Below, piece by piece: positions 36,281 to 44,716 of a DNA stretch of 64,000 nucleotides (its first letter is position 1; every line of letters begins with the position of its first letter). Both the position numbers and the translations under genes were made by a program. Below the pieces are notes generated by a model. It was given only the letters and a program-made list of their open reading frames with translations, was not told the DNA's origin and made no database searches. This stretch comes from Streptomyces sp. NBC_00154 (GTDB lineage Bacteria > Actinomycetota > Actinomycetes > Streptomycetales > Streptomycetaceae): contig NZ_JAPEMI010000002.1 in assembly GCF_026342835.1 (NCBI RefSeq), forward strand, positions 744,001 through 808,000, in the 5' to 3' direction.

Positions 36281-36682
36281 CTACAGCGCACACCATTGGC
36301 CCAGATCGTTGGGCGCCTCTGCCTGGATAAAGTTCCGCACAAGAGCCCACGCGCGGTCGATGTTCAGGACGAAGTCACCCGTGAACTCTGCCAGGTCGTC
36401 CACGTTCGGGATGGCAACCACTGCGTCCGAGGGAGTCGCGCCATCTCCGATGAGAAGAGAAACCCTCTCAGCGTCACTGAACCGATGGACGACCGCGTGA
36501 TCACCTCGGAAGCCGAGGGTGAGCAGAGGATAGTCACTGTCCGCCAACCGGACTTCGAGGTATCCGTGCCCGCGGGCACGCAGCTGGCTGAAGCGGACCG
36601 AGAGGCCACTGACGTCCGAACGCCTCTCAACCGCTGAGAACCGCCCCGATTCCGGCGACGTCGTCGCCCAGACCACGTTCAC
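36281..36682 (-). CDS. Imm1-family-like immunity protein
   Basis: A 133-residue soluble protein. The core GHGYLEVRLADSDYPLLTLG, FRGDHAVVHRFSDAERVSLL, IGDGATPSDAVVAIPNVDDL and a C-terminus DRAWALVRNFIQAEAPNDLG agrees with the Imm1 family of polymorphic-toxin immunity proteins as I know it from Streptomyces. Such proteins bind and block a cognate toxin. No toxin gene is visible next to it; upstream DNA on the same strand has no large secreted protein. It may be an orphan that protects against a neighbour's toxin. Confidence 0.7.
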   Translation of the reverse strand: MNVVWATTSPESGRFSAVERRSDVSGLSVRFSQLRARGHGYLEVRLADSDYPLLTLGFRGDHAVVHRFSDAERVSLLIGDGATPSDAVVAIPNVDDLAEFTGDFVLNIDRAWALVRNFIQAEAPNDLGQWCAL

Positions 36683-36743
36683 ACAACCCCCGGTGATCGG
36701 TCCCGCCCCCTAAATGCTGGCCACGATACGGCCATCAGGACCG

Positions 36744-36776
36744 ATTCACATGATCGTGTTACGGGCTCTATGGGGC
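36744..36776. repeat. Dispersed short repeat, copy B
   Basis: Contains CATGATCGTGTTACGGGCTC followed by TATG. It lies just left of the CGNR gene end. Confidence 0.5.
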
Positions 36777-36800
36777 AGGGGACGCACCGTACCTGTCAGG

Positions 36801-37406
36801 TCAGGTCAGGTCGGCGTTGGCAGGCAGCTTCTTCTTCCGCTGCCGATAGGCCCGCATGGACGCCCGAGAGCCGCACCTCGTGCCGCAGTAGGCGGCAGAG
36901 CTGTTCCGCGTCCGGTCGAAGAAGCAGAAGTGGCACGGCTGGTGCCGGCACGCCCGCAACCTGTTCCACATGTCGGTTTGGGCAAGTTCGGTGATCCTGG
37001 CCAGGACGGTGCCGAACAGCCCGGGGACGTCGGTCTGCGTGGTCGCCAAGGACGCCCCCGAGGCGGTGACGACCGTCACCAGCGGATACCGGGCGGCGAT
37101 ACCGCGCAGGCCTTCCTCAGCCTCGGCGAGGATCTCGGGCGTGATGTCCCTATCGCCGGAATGAGCTAGCAGCACGATGATCAAGGCGTCGCGCAACTCG
37201 CGTGCACCGGCCGCGTCGGCCTCCGTGACGTGGGTGGTCGGCGTACCCAGGCCGTTCTCCAGCAGCCATGCCTGCATGGTCTGGGCGTTGTAGAAGCGCT
37301 CCGTCAGCTGGCGGGGGCCTGAGGTGTGCGTGTTGACGAATTGCAGGACCGCATCGACCGCCGGCGGCTGAGTCAGCGGGCTGTGCTCGGTAGTGCGCGG
37401 GGGCAT
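36801..37406 (-). CDS. CGNR zinc-finger regulator
   Basis: A 201-residue protein with the ABATE plus CGNR architecture of actinobacterial transcription regulators. Residues about 20-140 are the helical ligand-binding ABATE part. The C-terminal zinc finger reads RACRHQPCHFCFFDRTRNSS followed by YCGTRCGSRASMRAYRQRKK, giving four Cys ligands and a basic helix; CGNR itself is replaced by CGSR. A 21-bp palindromic site lies 47 bp upstream of the ATG and probably mediates autoregulation. Ligand and targets unknown. Confidence 0.88.
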   Translation of the reverse strand: MPPRTTEHSPLTQPPAVDAVLQFVNTHTSGPRQLTERFYNAQTMQAWLLENGLGTPTTHVTEADAAGARELRDALIIVLLAHSGDRDITPEILAEAEEGLRGIAARYPLVTVVTASGASLATTQTDVPGLFGTVLARITELAQTDMWNRLRACRHQPCHFCFFDRTRNSSAAYCGTRCGSRASMRAYRQRKKKLPANADLT

Positions 37407-37452
37407 CGTGTCGTCCTCCTTCCTCGAAGGCAGGCTAAATCATTTGGGGTTA

Positions 37453-37473
37453 TGACCGAAACCATTACGGTCA
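37453..37473. promoter_or_regulatory. Inverted repeat upstream of the CGNR regulator
   Basis: TGACCG and CGGTCA separated by nine bases (AAACCATTA), within an unusually A/T-rich patch. Suitable as an operator for a dimeric regulator. Confidence 0.6.
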
Positions 37474-38500
37474 CAATTCTCTTCCCGTGAGATGAGCATC
37501 TCTCCCCGGGCGCGGAGTGGAGCCCGCAGGGCCGCGGCCGGGTCGCCGCCGCGGTGTGGCCGCATGGGCGATGGTGGCGTTCTGCCCGGCCGGGGCACCG
37601 TAGGGCCGCGCCCGGGTGTGCGCAGCCGTGGTGGTGGAAACGAGGGGTCATCCCGCCCGGCGCGAGGATCGGGAGCGGCGCGACGTGCCCACGCTGTCCG
37701 ATGGGGCGACGGTCTCGGTGACCGCCATCCCGTCGCGTCGCCGGGCGGCCATGACCGACGGCGGTGAATACGGGGCGCCGAGCTGGACGGTGGGAGTGAA
37801 CGTGGTCACCCCGAACTGGCAGGCAGTTCACCTTCCGGGTTCTGCTCGTGGCCGCGAGCACGCGCCGCCTGGCCGTGGGCGCGGTGCCTGCGGTCGCCGG
37901 GGCGCTGGTTCCGTCAGTGCGCTCGCCGGAATGTCGGGGAAGCGGCCGCCCGCGGCTGCCGCCGTACCTGTGACGCGGGCCGGCGGATCGCTCGGGCCGG
38001 CCGTTCGCCCAGTGACCCGTGCCTCGATGTCGCGCCTGTGTCCGATGCTTCCCGACGCCGCGTGCGCCCGCGTCGGGCGGTGTGCAGGTGCCGGGATGTG
38101 GGCGAAGAGCGGCGTCACCCCTTGCCGTCCGGCCTGGTGACGGCACCCGTTTCCCGTATGGCGGCGAGGCGTCTTGGCCCGGTTCGTCGTCGAACTGCTT
38201 GCCGCGAACCTCTCCGCAGAAGGTTGCGCGTTATGAGCTAATGGCTTACGGTCCTAACTATGACGGTGCGAGTCGCTCGGGAAGCACGACTCAAGGGCTT
38301 CGACTGGGCGGTTCGCTCGCGGAGTGGACGAGTGAACAAGTACTTCGCAGCCGGCGGCATCCGTGCCGGCGACAGCGAACGCATCCGTCGCCGTGACCCG
38401 ATGGGATCGGCCAGAAGAGATTGCTCTGCCGCCCTCGGCCCCATGGACCGGTGACTCACAGGTGTGGGATTCACCGACATCAAGAGAGAAGGACCCTTAC
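37474..38500. other. Gene-poor kilobase with a block shared with 51.5 kb
   Basis: No gene is certain. A plus-strand frame opening at the GTG at 37616 (AAVVVETRGHPARRED, DVPTLSDGATVSVTAI) matches at protein and DNA level a minus-strand frame at 51478-51624. The remainder to 38140 stays open but has no recognisable content. The 38.2-38.5 kb part contains CTTACGGTCC, sharing GACCGTAA (reverse strand) with the CGNR operator, and leads to the VOC gene. Confidence 0.4.
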
Positions 38501-38974
38501 ATGTACATGAAGTTCGAAGTCACCGTGCTGCCTGTTTCCGATGTCGATCGGGCCAAGGCCTTCTACGAGCAGGTGGGATTCCGTCTGGATCTCGACAAGG
38601 CCGTCAGTGAGGACTGGCGCGCGGTGCACTTCACGCCGCCCGGCTCCGAGAGCTCGATCATGTTCGGCCGGGGACTGATCTCCGCCGCACCCGGCTCGGC
38701 TCAGGGCCTGTACCTCGCCGTCTTCGATATCGAGGAGGCCCGTGCGGAGCTCGTCGGCCGCGGCATCGAGGTGAGTGAGGTGTTCCACGACGCCGGGGGC
38801 CTGCTCTTCCACGGTCACGAGGGTGGAGAGGTCACCCACCAGGTCGAGGGACAGGGACGGATTGCCGGCCTGCACCCCGACCGCGCCTCCTACGGCTCCT
38901 TCGCCACGTTCAGCGACCCGGATGGCAACGGCTGGGTGCTCCAGGAGATCAAGCGGCGCTTCCCCGGCCGCTGA
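38501..38974 (+). CDS. VOC-family (glyoxalase-like) protein
   Basis: A 157-residue vicinal-oxygen-chelate protein. KFEVTVLPVSDVDRAKAFYE QVGFRLD is the standard first beta-alpha-beta unit, and YGSFATFSDPDGNGWVLQEI near the C-terminus is the second, with the metal-ligand Glu. AAGGA precedes the ATG at 38501; a second ATG two codons later is possible. Members include glyoxalases, dioxygenases and antibiotic-binding proteins; the reaction cannot be inferred. Single gene. Confidence 0.88.
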   Translation: MYMKFEVTVLPVSDVDRAKAFYEQVGFRLDLDKAVSEDWRAVHFTPPGSESSIMFGRGLISAAPGSAQGLYLAVFDIEEARAELVGRGIEVSEVFHDAGGLLFHGHEGGEVTHQVEGQGRIAGLHPDRASYGSFATFSDPDGNGWVLQEIKRRFPGR

Positions 38975-39087
38975 CACCACTCAGTCACCCAAGGGCGACG
39001 GGCCGCGCCGGCCCGTATGGCGGCCGACCCGTTCACCTCTTGTGTGCAGCCCAGGGGGTCGGCGGCTGGATCATCGCCACCATATAT

Positions 39088-39099
39088 GCGCATATGCTC
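39088..39099. promoter_or_regulatory. Palindrome-like box upstream of the epoxide hydrolase
   Basis: GCGCATATGCTC, one base different from the perfect palindrome GAGCATATGCTC found beside the MarR gene at 50847 and 52022. It lies 65 bp before the start codon. Confidence 0.45.
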
Positions 39100-39163
39100 C
39101 TATGTCTCGAGGTCGGCCCCACCACGCCCTGACGCTCGGACAATATTCGCGAAAGGAAATTTC

Positions 39164-40285
39164 ATGAACATGTCTCCTATGGAGCCGCCGGCCCAGGAGG
39201 GCCCCGGATCAAAGCCGACGTCACACCGCGCGCGGCGCGGGTTCTCGCGACGCGCCTTCGTCGGCGGCGCGGCTGCTTCCGCCGCTGCCGCCGCCGGCGT
39301 CTCGCTGGTCGGCGGACTGGCCCCGTCCGCTGCTGCCGTTCCCACCATGCGCAGGCCGAAGGGGTTCGGCTCGGTCGCCACGGCGCCGCATCTGCCGGCA
39401 GGGTTCACCAAGACGTTCAAGAGCCGGTTCGTGCAGGCCGGCGGGCTGCGGCAGCACGTGGTCATCGGAGGCGACGGTCCGCCGCTGCTCCTGGTGCACG
39501 GCTGGCCGCAGAACTGGTACGCGTGGCGCATGCTGATGCCGGAACTGGCCCGCAACTACACAGTCATCGCCGTCGACCAGCGTGGTATCGGGCTGACCGA
39601 CAAGCCCCGTGACGGGTACGACACCCGTACCCTCGCCAACGACCTGGTCGCTCTTATGGACGCCCTCGGTCACAAGCGGTTCGCCGTGGCCGGCCACGAC
39701 ACCGGCCTGATCATCGGCTACGCGCTGGCGGCGGATCATCCACAGCGTGTCGCCCGCGTGGCCCTCCTGGAGGTTCCCGGGCCCCCGACGGTAAAGGCCT
39801 CGCCGCCCCTGTTCATTGATGAGGATCACAACAACAGGCTTTGGCACATCCCGTTCAACCGGGTCGACCACGAGCTGACCGAGAAGCTGGTCAGGGGCCG
39901 GGAAGAGATCTTCTTCGGGTACGAGTTCGACATCCAGGGCGGACAGAAGCTGCCCGACTACGCGCGCGAGTACTACTTCCGTCTCTTCTCCGACCCCGAG
40001 ACCCTGCGTGGCGGCTTCGGTCTCTACCGCGCGTGGGACGCCACCACCGCGCAGAACGCGAAGCGCACCGAGAAGAAGCTGACGATGCCCGTCCTGGCGA
40101 TCGGCGGATCGGAAAGCTGGGGTGACGCGGTCGGGGGCGCGATGAAGCCCCTCGCGAACGACGTGCAAGGCGTGGTCATCCCCGGTGCCGGCCACTGGGT
40201 CGCTGAGCAGGCCCCGAAGGAGCTGCTGTCGGAACTGACGCGCTTCCTGGCCCCGTACCGCCGCACCGCCGGCCCGTCCCGCTAG
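39164..40285 (+). CDS. Tat-exported epoxide-hydrolase-like alpha/beta hydrolase
   Basis: A 373-residue exported hydrolase. The N-terminus has a twin-arginine signal (RRGFSRRAFVGGAAASAAA) with cleavage likely after PSAAA near residue 57. The alpha/beta-hydrolase core shows the oxyanion HGWPQNWYAW near 112, the nucleophile strand AGHDTG near 179, whose Asp rather than Ser indicates an epoxide hydrolase or haloalkane-dehalogenase type reaction, and the catalytic His in GAGHWVAEQAP near 344. AAAGGAA precedes the ATG. tatB, tatA and tatC begin about 370 bp downstream, pointing to dedicated export. Substrate unknown. Confidence 0.88.
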   Translation: MNMSPMEPPAQEGPGSKPTSHRARRGFSRRAFVGGAAASAAAAAGVSLVGGLAPSAAAVPTMRRPKGFGSVATAPHLPAGFTKTFKSRFVQAGGLRQHVVIGGDGPPLLLVHGWPQNWYAWRMLMPELARNYTVIAVDQRGIGLTDKPRDGYDTRTLANDLVALMDALGHKRFAVAGHDTGLIIGYALAADHPQRVARVALLEVPGPPTVKASPPLFIDEDHNNRLWHIPFNRVDHELTEKLVRGREEIFFGYEFDIQGGQKLPDYAREYYFRLFSDPETLRGGFGLYRAWDATTAQNAKRTEKKLTMPVLAIGGSESWGDAVGGAMKPLANDVQGVVIPGAGHWVAEQAPKELLSELTRFLAPYRRTAGPSR

Positions 40286-40326
40286 CGCACGGCCGGACGT
40301 CCGGGCCCGCCCCGGGCGTGACGGAA

Positions 40327-40416
40327 CGAGCTCGACCGGGCGGCAGTGTCGCCGCCTTCGAGCAGCCGGAGCTCCTCACCGAAGAGCCCGGTATGTTCGC
40401 CGGGCTCCTGCGCTGA
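40327..40416 (+). pseudogene. C-terminal remnant of a second epoxide-hydrolase-like gene
   Basis: One plus-strand frame reads RARPGGSVAAFEQPELLTEE and ends GMFAGLLR before a stop. GGHFAAxEQPELL followed by a short helix is the usual end of epoxide hydrolases. Nothing else of the gene is left. Confidence 0.5.
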
Positions 40417-40444
40417 TCCCACCGCAGAGGCCCTCGAACGAAGT

Positions 40445-40478
40445 GGTCCTGCCCGCCGGGTGTCCGGCGGGCAGGACC
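40445..40478 (+). terminator. Strong hairpin before the tat genes
   Basis: A perfect 15-bp stem (GGTCCTGCCCGCCGG and complement) with loop GTGT. It lies between the epoxide hydrolase and tatB, so the tat genes probably have their own promoter or depend on read-through. Confidence 0.85.
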
Positions 40479-40650
40479 GCAGCCAACGCTCTTGCTTAGT
40501 CGTACTCGGGGAGATCAGCCCCCGGGGAGCCGTACATCGTCGTGCGGCCGGCCCGCCTCCGGCAGGCTTCCCTCCGGACGACTGGCGCGCCACGGTTCGC
40601 CTCCTGTCCAGGAGCGGCGGAGCCTTCACTATCCCCGACGGGAGGCATGG

Positions 40651-41082
40651 ATGTTTTCCGACATCGGCCCACTCGAAGTTGTGACACTGATCGTGCTGGC
40701 CGTCATTCTTGTCGGGCCCGACAAGCTCCCCAAGATGGTGTCCGACACCGCGCGGACCCTGCGCAAGCTCCGCGAGCTCTCGCAGAGCGCTCAGGCGAGC
40801 ATTCGTGACGAACTCCCCGCAGAGTTCAAGGACCTGACGCTTGAGGACCTCAACCCGAAGACCTTCGTGGCCAAGAACCTGCTGGGTGACCAGAACCTGG
40901 GCCTGGGCGACCTGACTGTCGACCTCGGCCTCGGGGACGAACCGCTCGACAGCGCCGGGACCAACACCTCGAAGGGCCTCGGGAAGGCCGCTGCCCCCGG
41001 CCCGCTTCCCGCGGCCACCGGCCACGGACCTCTGGAAGCTACCGGCGCGGGGCACTACAGCCGCGACAAGAACGGTTCGTAA
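40651..41082 (+). CDS. tatB: Sec-independent translocase protein TatB
   Basis: A 143-residue protein with one N-terminal membrane helix (MFSDIGPLEVVTLIVLAVIL), the GP turn (VGPDKLPKM), an amphipathic helix (SDTARTLRKLRELSQSAQAS) and a long acidic, disordered tail. The N-terminal FSDIGPLE and length fit TatB rather than TatA. TatB with TatC recognises twin-arginine signal peptides. GGAGG lies five bases before the ATG. First gene of a tatB-tatA-tatC set following a Tat substrate. Confidence 0.85.
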   Translation: MFSDIGPLEVVTLIVLAVILVGPDKLPKMVSDTARTLRKLRELSQSAQASIRDELPAEFKDLTLEDLNPKTFVAKNLLGDQNLGLGDLTVDLGLGDEPLDSAGTNTSKGLGKAAAPGPLPAATGHGPLEATGAGHYSRDKNGS

Positions 41083-41232
41083 CCGGGAAGGCTCACGGCC
41101 GCCCCGCCGTCGGCCCGGCCCGTCAACGCACCGACCGGCACGCAGGGCCTGGCTGTCGCATCCGCCCGCAGCCGGGCCACCCGCGCAGGAGCGCCGCTCC
41201 TGCGCCTTCAGATCCTCGGAAAGGAAACCCCT

Positions 41233-41493
41233 ATGTTCGGAAGGCTCGGAGCACCCGAGATCATCCTCATCCTCGTCGTCGTCGTGCTCCTCTTCGGCGC
41301 CAAGCGGCTCCCCGATATGGCCCGTTCCTTTGGGCAGTCGCTGCGAATCCTCAAGAGCGAGACCAAGGCCATGCAGAAGGACGACGGCGCCGAACCCCCG
41401 ACCGTGCACGCCGCTGCAGCCCACCAGCTCGCGTCCGAGAGCCGGCACACGGCCCCGGAGGCGACCGAGGCAGAAACCTCCCACCGGCGCTGA
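41233..41493 (+). CDS. tatA: Sec-independent translocase protein TatA
   Basis: An 86-residue protein: short N-terminus, hydrophobic helix (APEIILILVVVVLLFGAKRL), the FGAKRLPD hinge and amphipathic helix (MARSFGQSLRILKSETKAM), then a short polar tail. This is a textbook TatA, which oligomerises to form the pore for folded proteins. GGAAAGGAAACC precedes the ATG. It lies 150 bp after tatB and 65 bp before tatC. Confidence 0.92.
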   Translation: MFGRLGAPEIILILVVVVLLFGAKRLPDMARSFGQSLRILKSETKAMQKDDGAEPPTVHAAAAHQLASESRHTAPEATEAETSHRR

Positions 41494-41558
41494 AACGCCG
41501 AAGCCACCGACCAGCACCCGCGCGGCCGGTGCCGCACTTGAAAGGACCGGGACCGCCC

Positions 41559-42437
41559 ATGCCGACCCGACCAGCACATGACGCCGCGCGTATGTCCCTG
41601 GGGGAGCACCTGCGCGAGCTGCGCAACCGCCTGCTCAAGGCCGTCGGAGCGATCCTGCTCATCACCGTCGTTGCGGCCCTGTTCTACAAGCAACTGATCG
41701 GATTCCTCATCGATCCCCTGCCCGGCTGCGCTCCGGGCCAACCAGCCGGCGCGGAGGACGCGGGCCGGTGCGGCGTGATCTCCCTCAACGGCCTTCTGTC
41801 ACCCTTCACCCTCGCACTGAAGGTGTCGATCACCGCGGGGGTCGTCGCCGCGAGCCCGGTGTGGCTGTATCAGCTGTGGGCCTTCATGGCACCAGGACTG
41901 CACCGCGACGAGAAGAAGTACACACTGATCTTCCTCGGGGCAGGCATCCCCCTGTTCCTGACCGGTGCCGCGGTGGCGTACGGGACCCTGCCCACCACGA
42001 CACGGGTGCTGATCTCCTTCACTCCGGACAACGCCACCAACCTCCTGCCCGTCGACGACTTCCTCGACCTGGCCACCCGCATGGTCCTCGTCTTCGGCCT
42101 CTCCTTCGAACTCCCTGTCCTCCTCGTGCTGCTGAACCTCGGCGGTGTGATCAGCGCGCGCCGGATGGCCGGCTGGTGGCGCGGCATGCTCATGGGCATC
42201 GCCGCCTTCGCGGCACTCGCCACCCCCAGCACCGACCCACTCAGCATGCTGCTCCTCGCCACCCCCATCAGCCTGCTGTACCTGGCGGCGTGCGCGATCT
42301 CCTGGCGCAACGACCGCCGTCGGCAGCGCACCGGCACCACCGGGTCAGGCGGAATCCCGGACAGCGAGGCATCCCCCATCGACCTCACCCCGGTCCGCCT
42401 CGACGCCCCCGACGACATCTCCGTCAGCCGGTCCTGA
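41559..42437 (+). CDS. tatC: Sec-independent translocase protein TatC
   Basis: A 292-residue membrane protein with six helices. The N-terminal MSLGEHLRELRNRLLKAVGA, SLNGLLSPFTLALKVSITAG and YQLWAFMAPGLHRDEKKYTL, and GLSFELPVLLVLLNLGGVI are conserved TatC signatures; the Glu in the first cytoplasmic loop and FELP region bind the twin-arginine motif. The ATG at 41559 follows AAAGGA; a GTG at 41529 is in frame but less likely. With tatB and tatA it can form a complete translocase. Confidence 0.93.
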   Translation: MPTRPAHDAARMSLGEHLRELRNRLLKAVGAILLITVVAALFYKQLIGFLIDPLPGCAPGQPAGAEDAGRCGVISLNGLLSPFTLALKVSITAGVVAASPVWLYQLWAFMAPGLHRDEKKYTLIFLGAGIPLFLTGAAVAYGTLPTTTRVLISFTPDNATNLLPVDDFLDLATRMVLVFGLSFELPVLLVLLNLGGVISARRMAGWWRGMLMGIAAFAALATPSTDPLSMLLLATPISLLYLAACAISWRNDRRRQRTGTTGSGGIPDSEASPIDLTPVRLDAPDDISVSRS

Positions 42438-42618
42438 CGCGACCCTTTCAAGGAGCGGCCCGCCGCCGGTGGTCAGGGAAGTTGCTTGCGGCGAGCCCGG
42501 GAGGCCCGCAGATTGACGGCGTTGCCGCAGACGCGTACGTCGTGCCCAGAATCCGCTGTTGTTGTGCGAGCGGCTAGAACGCCAGGGCGCAGTTGTTCGG
42601 TGCGCCCCCATCTGCTAA

Positions 42619-42635
42619 AGCGTGTCTCCTTGATG
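42619..42635 (+). repeat. Left 17-bp inverted repeat
   Basis: AGCGTGTCTCCTTGATG, 37 bp before the transposase start codon; pairs with 45585-45601. Confidence 0.75.
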
Positions 42636-43490
42636 GGTGCGTCAGTTGATCGGATGTGTCTGTCCGGTTAGTGATCACTTATGCAATATGGGACCGGATC
42701 GAGCCGCTGACGCCGGCCGATCCGGTCCGTGGACGACGGTGGGCCGACCATCGCCGGACCCTGGAGGCCATCGCGTGGAAGTACCGCACCTGCTCGCCCT
42801 GGCGCGACCTCCCTGAAGAGCTCGGCTTTCAGACCGCGCACAAACGCTTGATCAGGTGGGCCGTGGACGGCACATGGGAACGGGTCCTCGCGGCTGTCCT
42901 TGCAGTGGCGGATGCCGACGACGACGTGGGCTGGACAGTCTCGGTGGACTCCACCGTCTGCCGGGCTCACCAGCATTCGGCCGGAGCCAGGAAAAGGGGG
43001 TGCCCGGCCACTCCGAGCCCGAGGATCACGCACTCGGACGCTCCCGCGGTGGCTTGAGCACGAAGGCCCACCTGGCAAGTGACAGCCGGGCACGGCCCCT
43101 GTCCATCCACGTCACCGCGGGCCAGGCCTGTGACGCACCTGCCTTCGAGGCAGTCATGGCCGGAATCCGGATCCCGCGAAGCGGACTCGGCAGGCCAAGA
43201 ACCCGCCCTGCGACCGTCCTGGCGGGTCGTGCTTACTCTTCCCGCGCGATCCGCAGGCATCTCCGACGCCGCGGCATTCGGGCCGTCATCCCGCAGCCCG
43301 CCGACCAAATCGGTCACCGCCTGCGGCGAGGCCGCGCCGGAGGCCGCCCACCAGGCTTCGACGCCGAAACATAGAAGGAGCACAACACCGTCGAGCGGTG
43401 CATCGCCCGTCTCAAGCAGTGTGAGGTTCCCCCGAGATGCGGGGATGGGTGACAGAGGGTCAGATGGGTCTCATGAGAGGAGCCCAGACG

Positions 43491-43799
43491 ATGCCTGCCC
43501 CGAGGAAGTACCCGCTTGAGTTGCGTGAGCGTGCGGTTCGGATGTACCGGACTGCTGAGCCGAAGCCTGTGATCCGCCGCATGGCGGAGGAACTCGGCGT
43601 GCACCACGAGGCCCTGCGCAACTGGATCCGTCAGGCAGAGGCCGATACCGGCGAGCGAGACGACATCCTCACCACCGTCGAGCGTGAGGAGCTGGCCGCC
43701 CTGCGGAAAGAGAATGCCCAGCTCAAGCGGGCGAACGAGGTCCTGCGGACGGCCTCGGCTTTTTTCGCGGCCCAGCTCGACCCGACCCGGCCCAGGTGA
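43491..43799 (+). CDS. IS3-family transposase OrfA
   Basis: A 102-residue helix-turn-helix protein starting MPAPRKYPLELRERAVRMYR, which binds the IS ends. The HTH is IRRMAEELGVHHEALRNWIR, followed by the leucine-zipper-like LAALRKENAQLKRANEVLRT. An in-frame ATG at 43437 gives a longer form. Its stop overlaps orfB in the -1 frame; the full transposase arises by -1 frameshifting near 43760 (a run of six T before CGCGGCC). Confidence 0.9.
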   Translation: MPAPRKYPLELRERAVRMYRTAEPKPVIRRMAEELGVHHEALRNWIRQAEADTGERDDILTTVEREELAALRKENAQLKRANEVLRTASAFFAAQLDPTRPR

Positions 43800-44716
43800 C
43801 CGCGCTCGTCGATGCGCACCCGCACCTGGGGGTCGAGCCCGTACTCCGGGAACTCTCCATCCCCTCCTCCACCTATTACCGATGGCGCCAGGCCGAGAAG
43901 GAGCCATGCGAGCGACGCCGCCAGGACGCCGAACTCACAGGGAAGATCCGGCAGGTCCACGCCGACTCCGGCGGGATCTACGGCTCACCCCGCGTGCACG
44001 CCGTCCTGCGGCGTGAAGGCGTCCACGTCGGCCGCAAACGCGTCGAACGGCTCATGCGCCAGGCCGGCCTGGCCGGGATCAGTCCCCGCCGGGGCAAGGG
44101 CTTCACCCGACGCGACCCTGACGCCGATCTCGCTCCTGACCTGGTGCAACGCGACTTCACCGCGGCCGTGCCGAACCGGCTGTGGGTCACCGACCTGACC
44201 ATGATCGCGACTCTGGAGGGCCCCCTGTGGCTCTCCGCGATCCGCGACGCGTTCTCCCGCCGGGTCGTGGCCTGGGAAACCTCCGCACGTGCGGACGCCG
44301 ACCTCGTCCTGACCTCGCTGGAGTATGCCCTGGCCAGCCGCGAAGTCACGCCCGGTGAGCTCATTCACCACGCGGACCACGGCACCCAATACACCTCCGT
44401 GAAGCTCACAACACGCCTGGTCAGAGCCGGGATCCAGGCATCCATGGGCACGGTCGGCGACTCGTTCGACAACGCCCTCGCGGAGAACCTGTGGATGGTC
44501 ATCAAGACCGAGTGCATCCGCGGCCGCGTCTTCGCCACCAGAGCCGAAGCGAACCTCACGCTCTTCGAGTACATCGACGGCTTCTACAACCCCCGCCGCA
44601 TCCAGAAACGACTCGGCTACCTCAGCCCGATCGAGTACGAGGAGAAGCACTACGCCGACCAGGCAGCGACCGAACCAGTGAACCTGAAACCACGTCAACC
44701 CGCCCTGACCAGCTAG
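43796..44716 (+). CDS. IS3-family transposase OrfB (DDE integrase)
   Basis: A 306-residue rve-type integrase core. Catalytic residues are visible in WVTDLTMIATLEGPLWLSAI (first Asp), ELIHHADHGTQYTSVKL (second Asp) and FDNALAENLWMVIKTECIRG (Glu). The HTH_21 segment HADSGGIYGSPRVHAVLRRE is upstream. The GTG start overlaps the orfA stop, but the working protein is probably the OrfAB fusion. The reading frame is intact, so the element may be active. Confidence 0.92.
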   Translation: MTALVDAHPHLGVEPVLRELSIPSSTYYRWRQAEKEPCERRRQDAELTGKIRQVHADSGGIYGSPRVHAVLRREGVHVGRKRVERLMRQAGLAGISPRRGKGFTRRDPDADLAPDLVQRDFTAAVPNRLWVTDLTMIATLEGPLWLSAIRDAFSRRVVAWETSARADADLVLTSLEYALASREVTPGELIHHADHGTQYTSVKLTTRLVRAGIQASMGTVGDSFDNALAENLWMVIKTECIRGRVFATRAEANLTLFEYIDGFYNPRRIQKRLGYLSPIEYEEKHYADQAATEPVNLKPRQPALTS

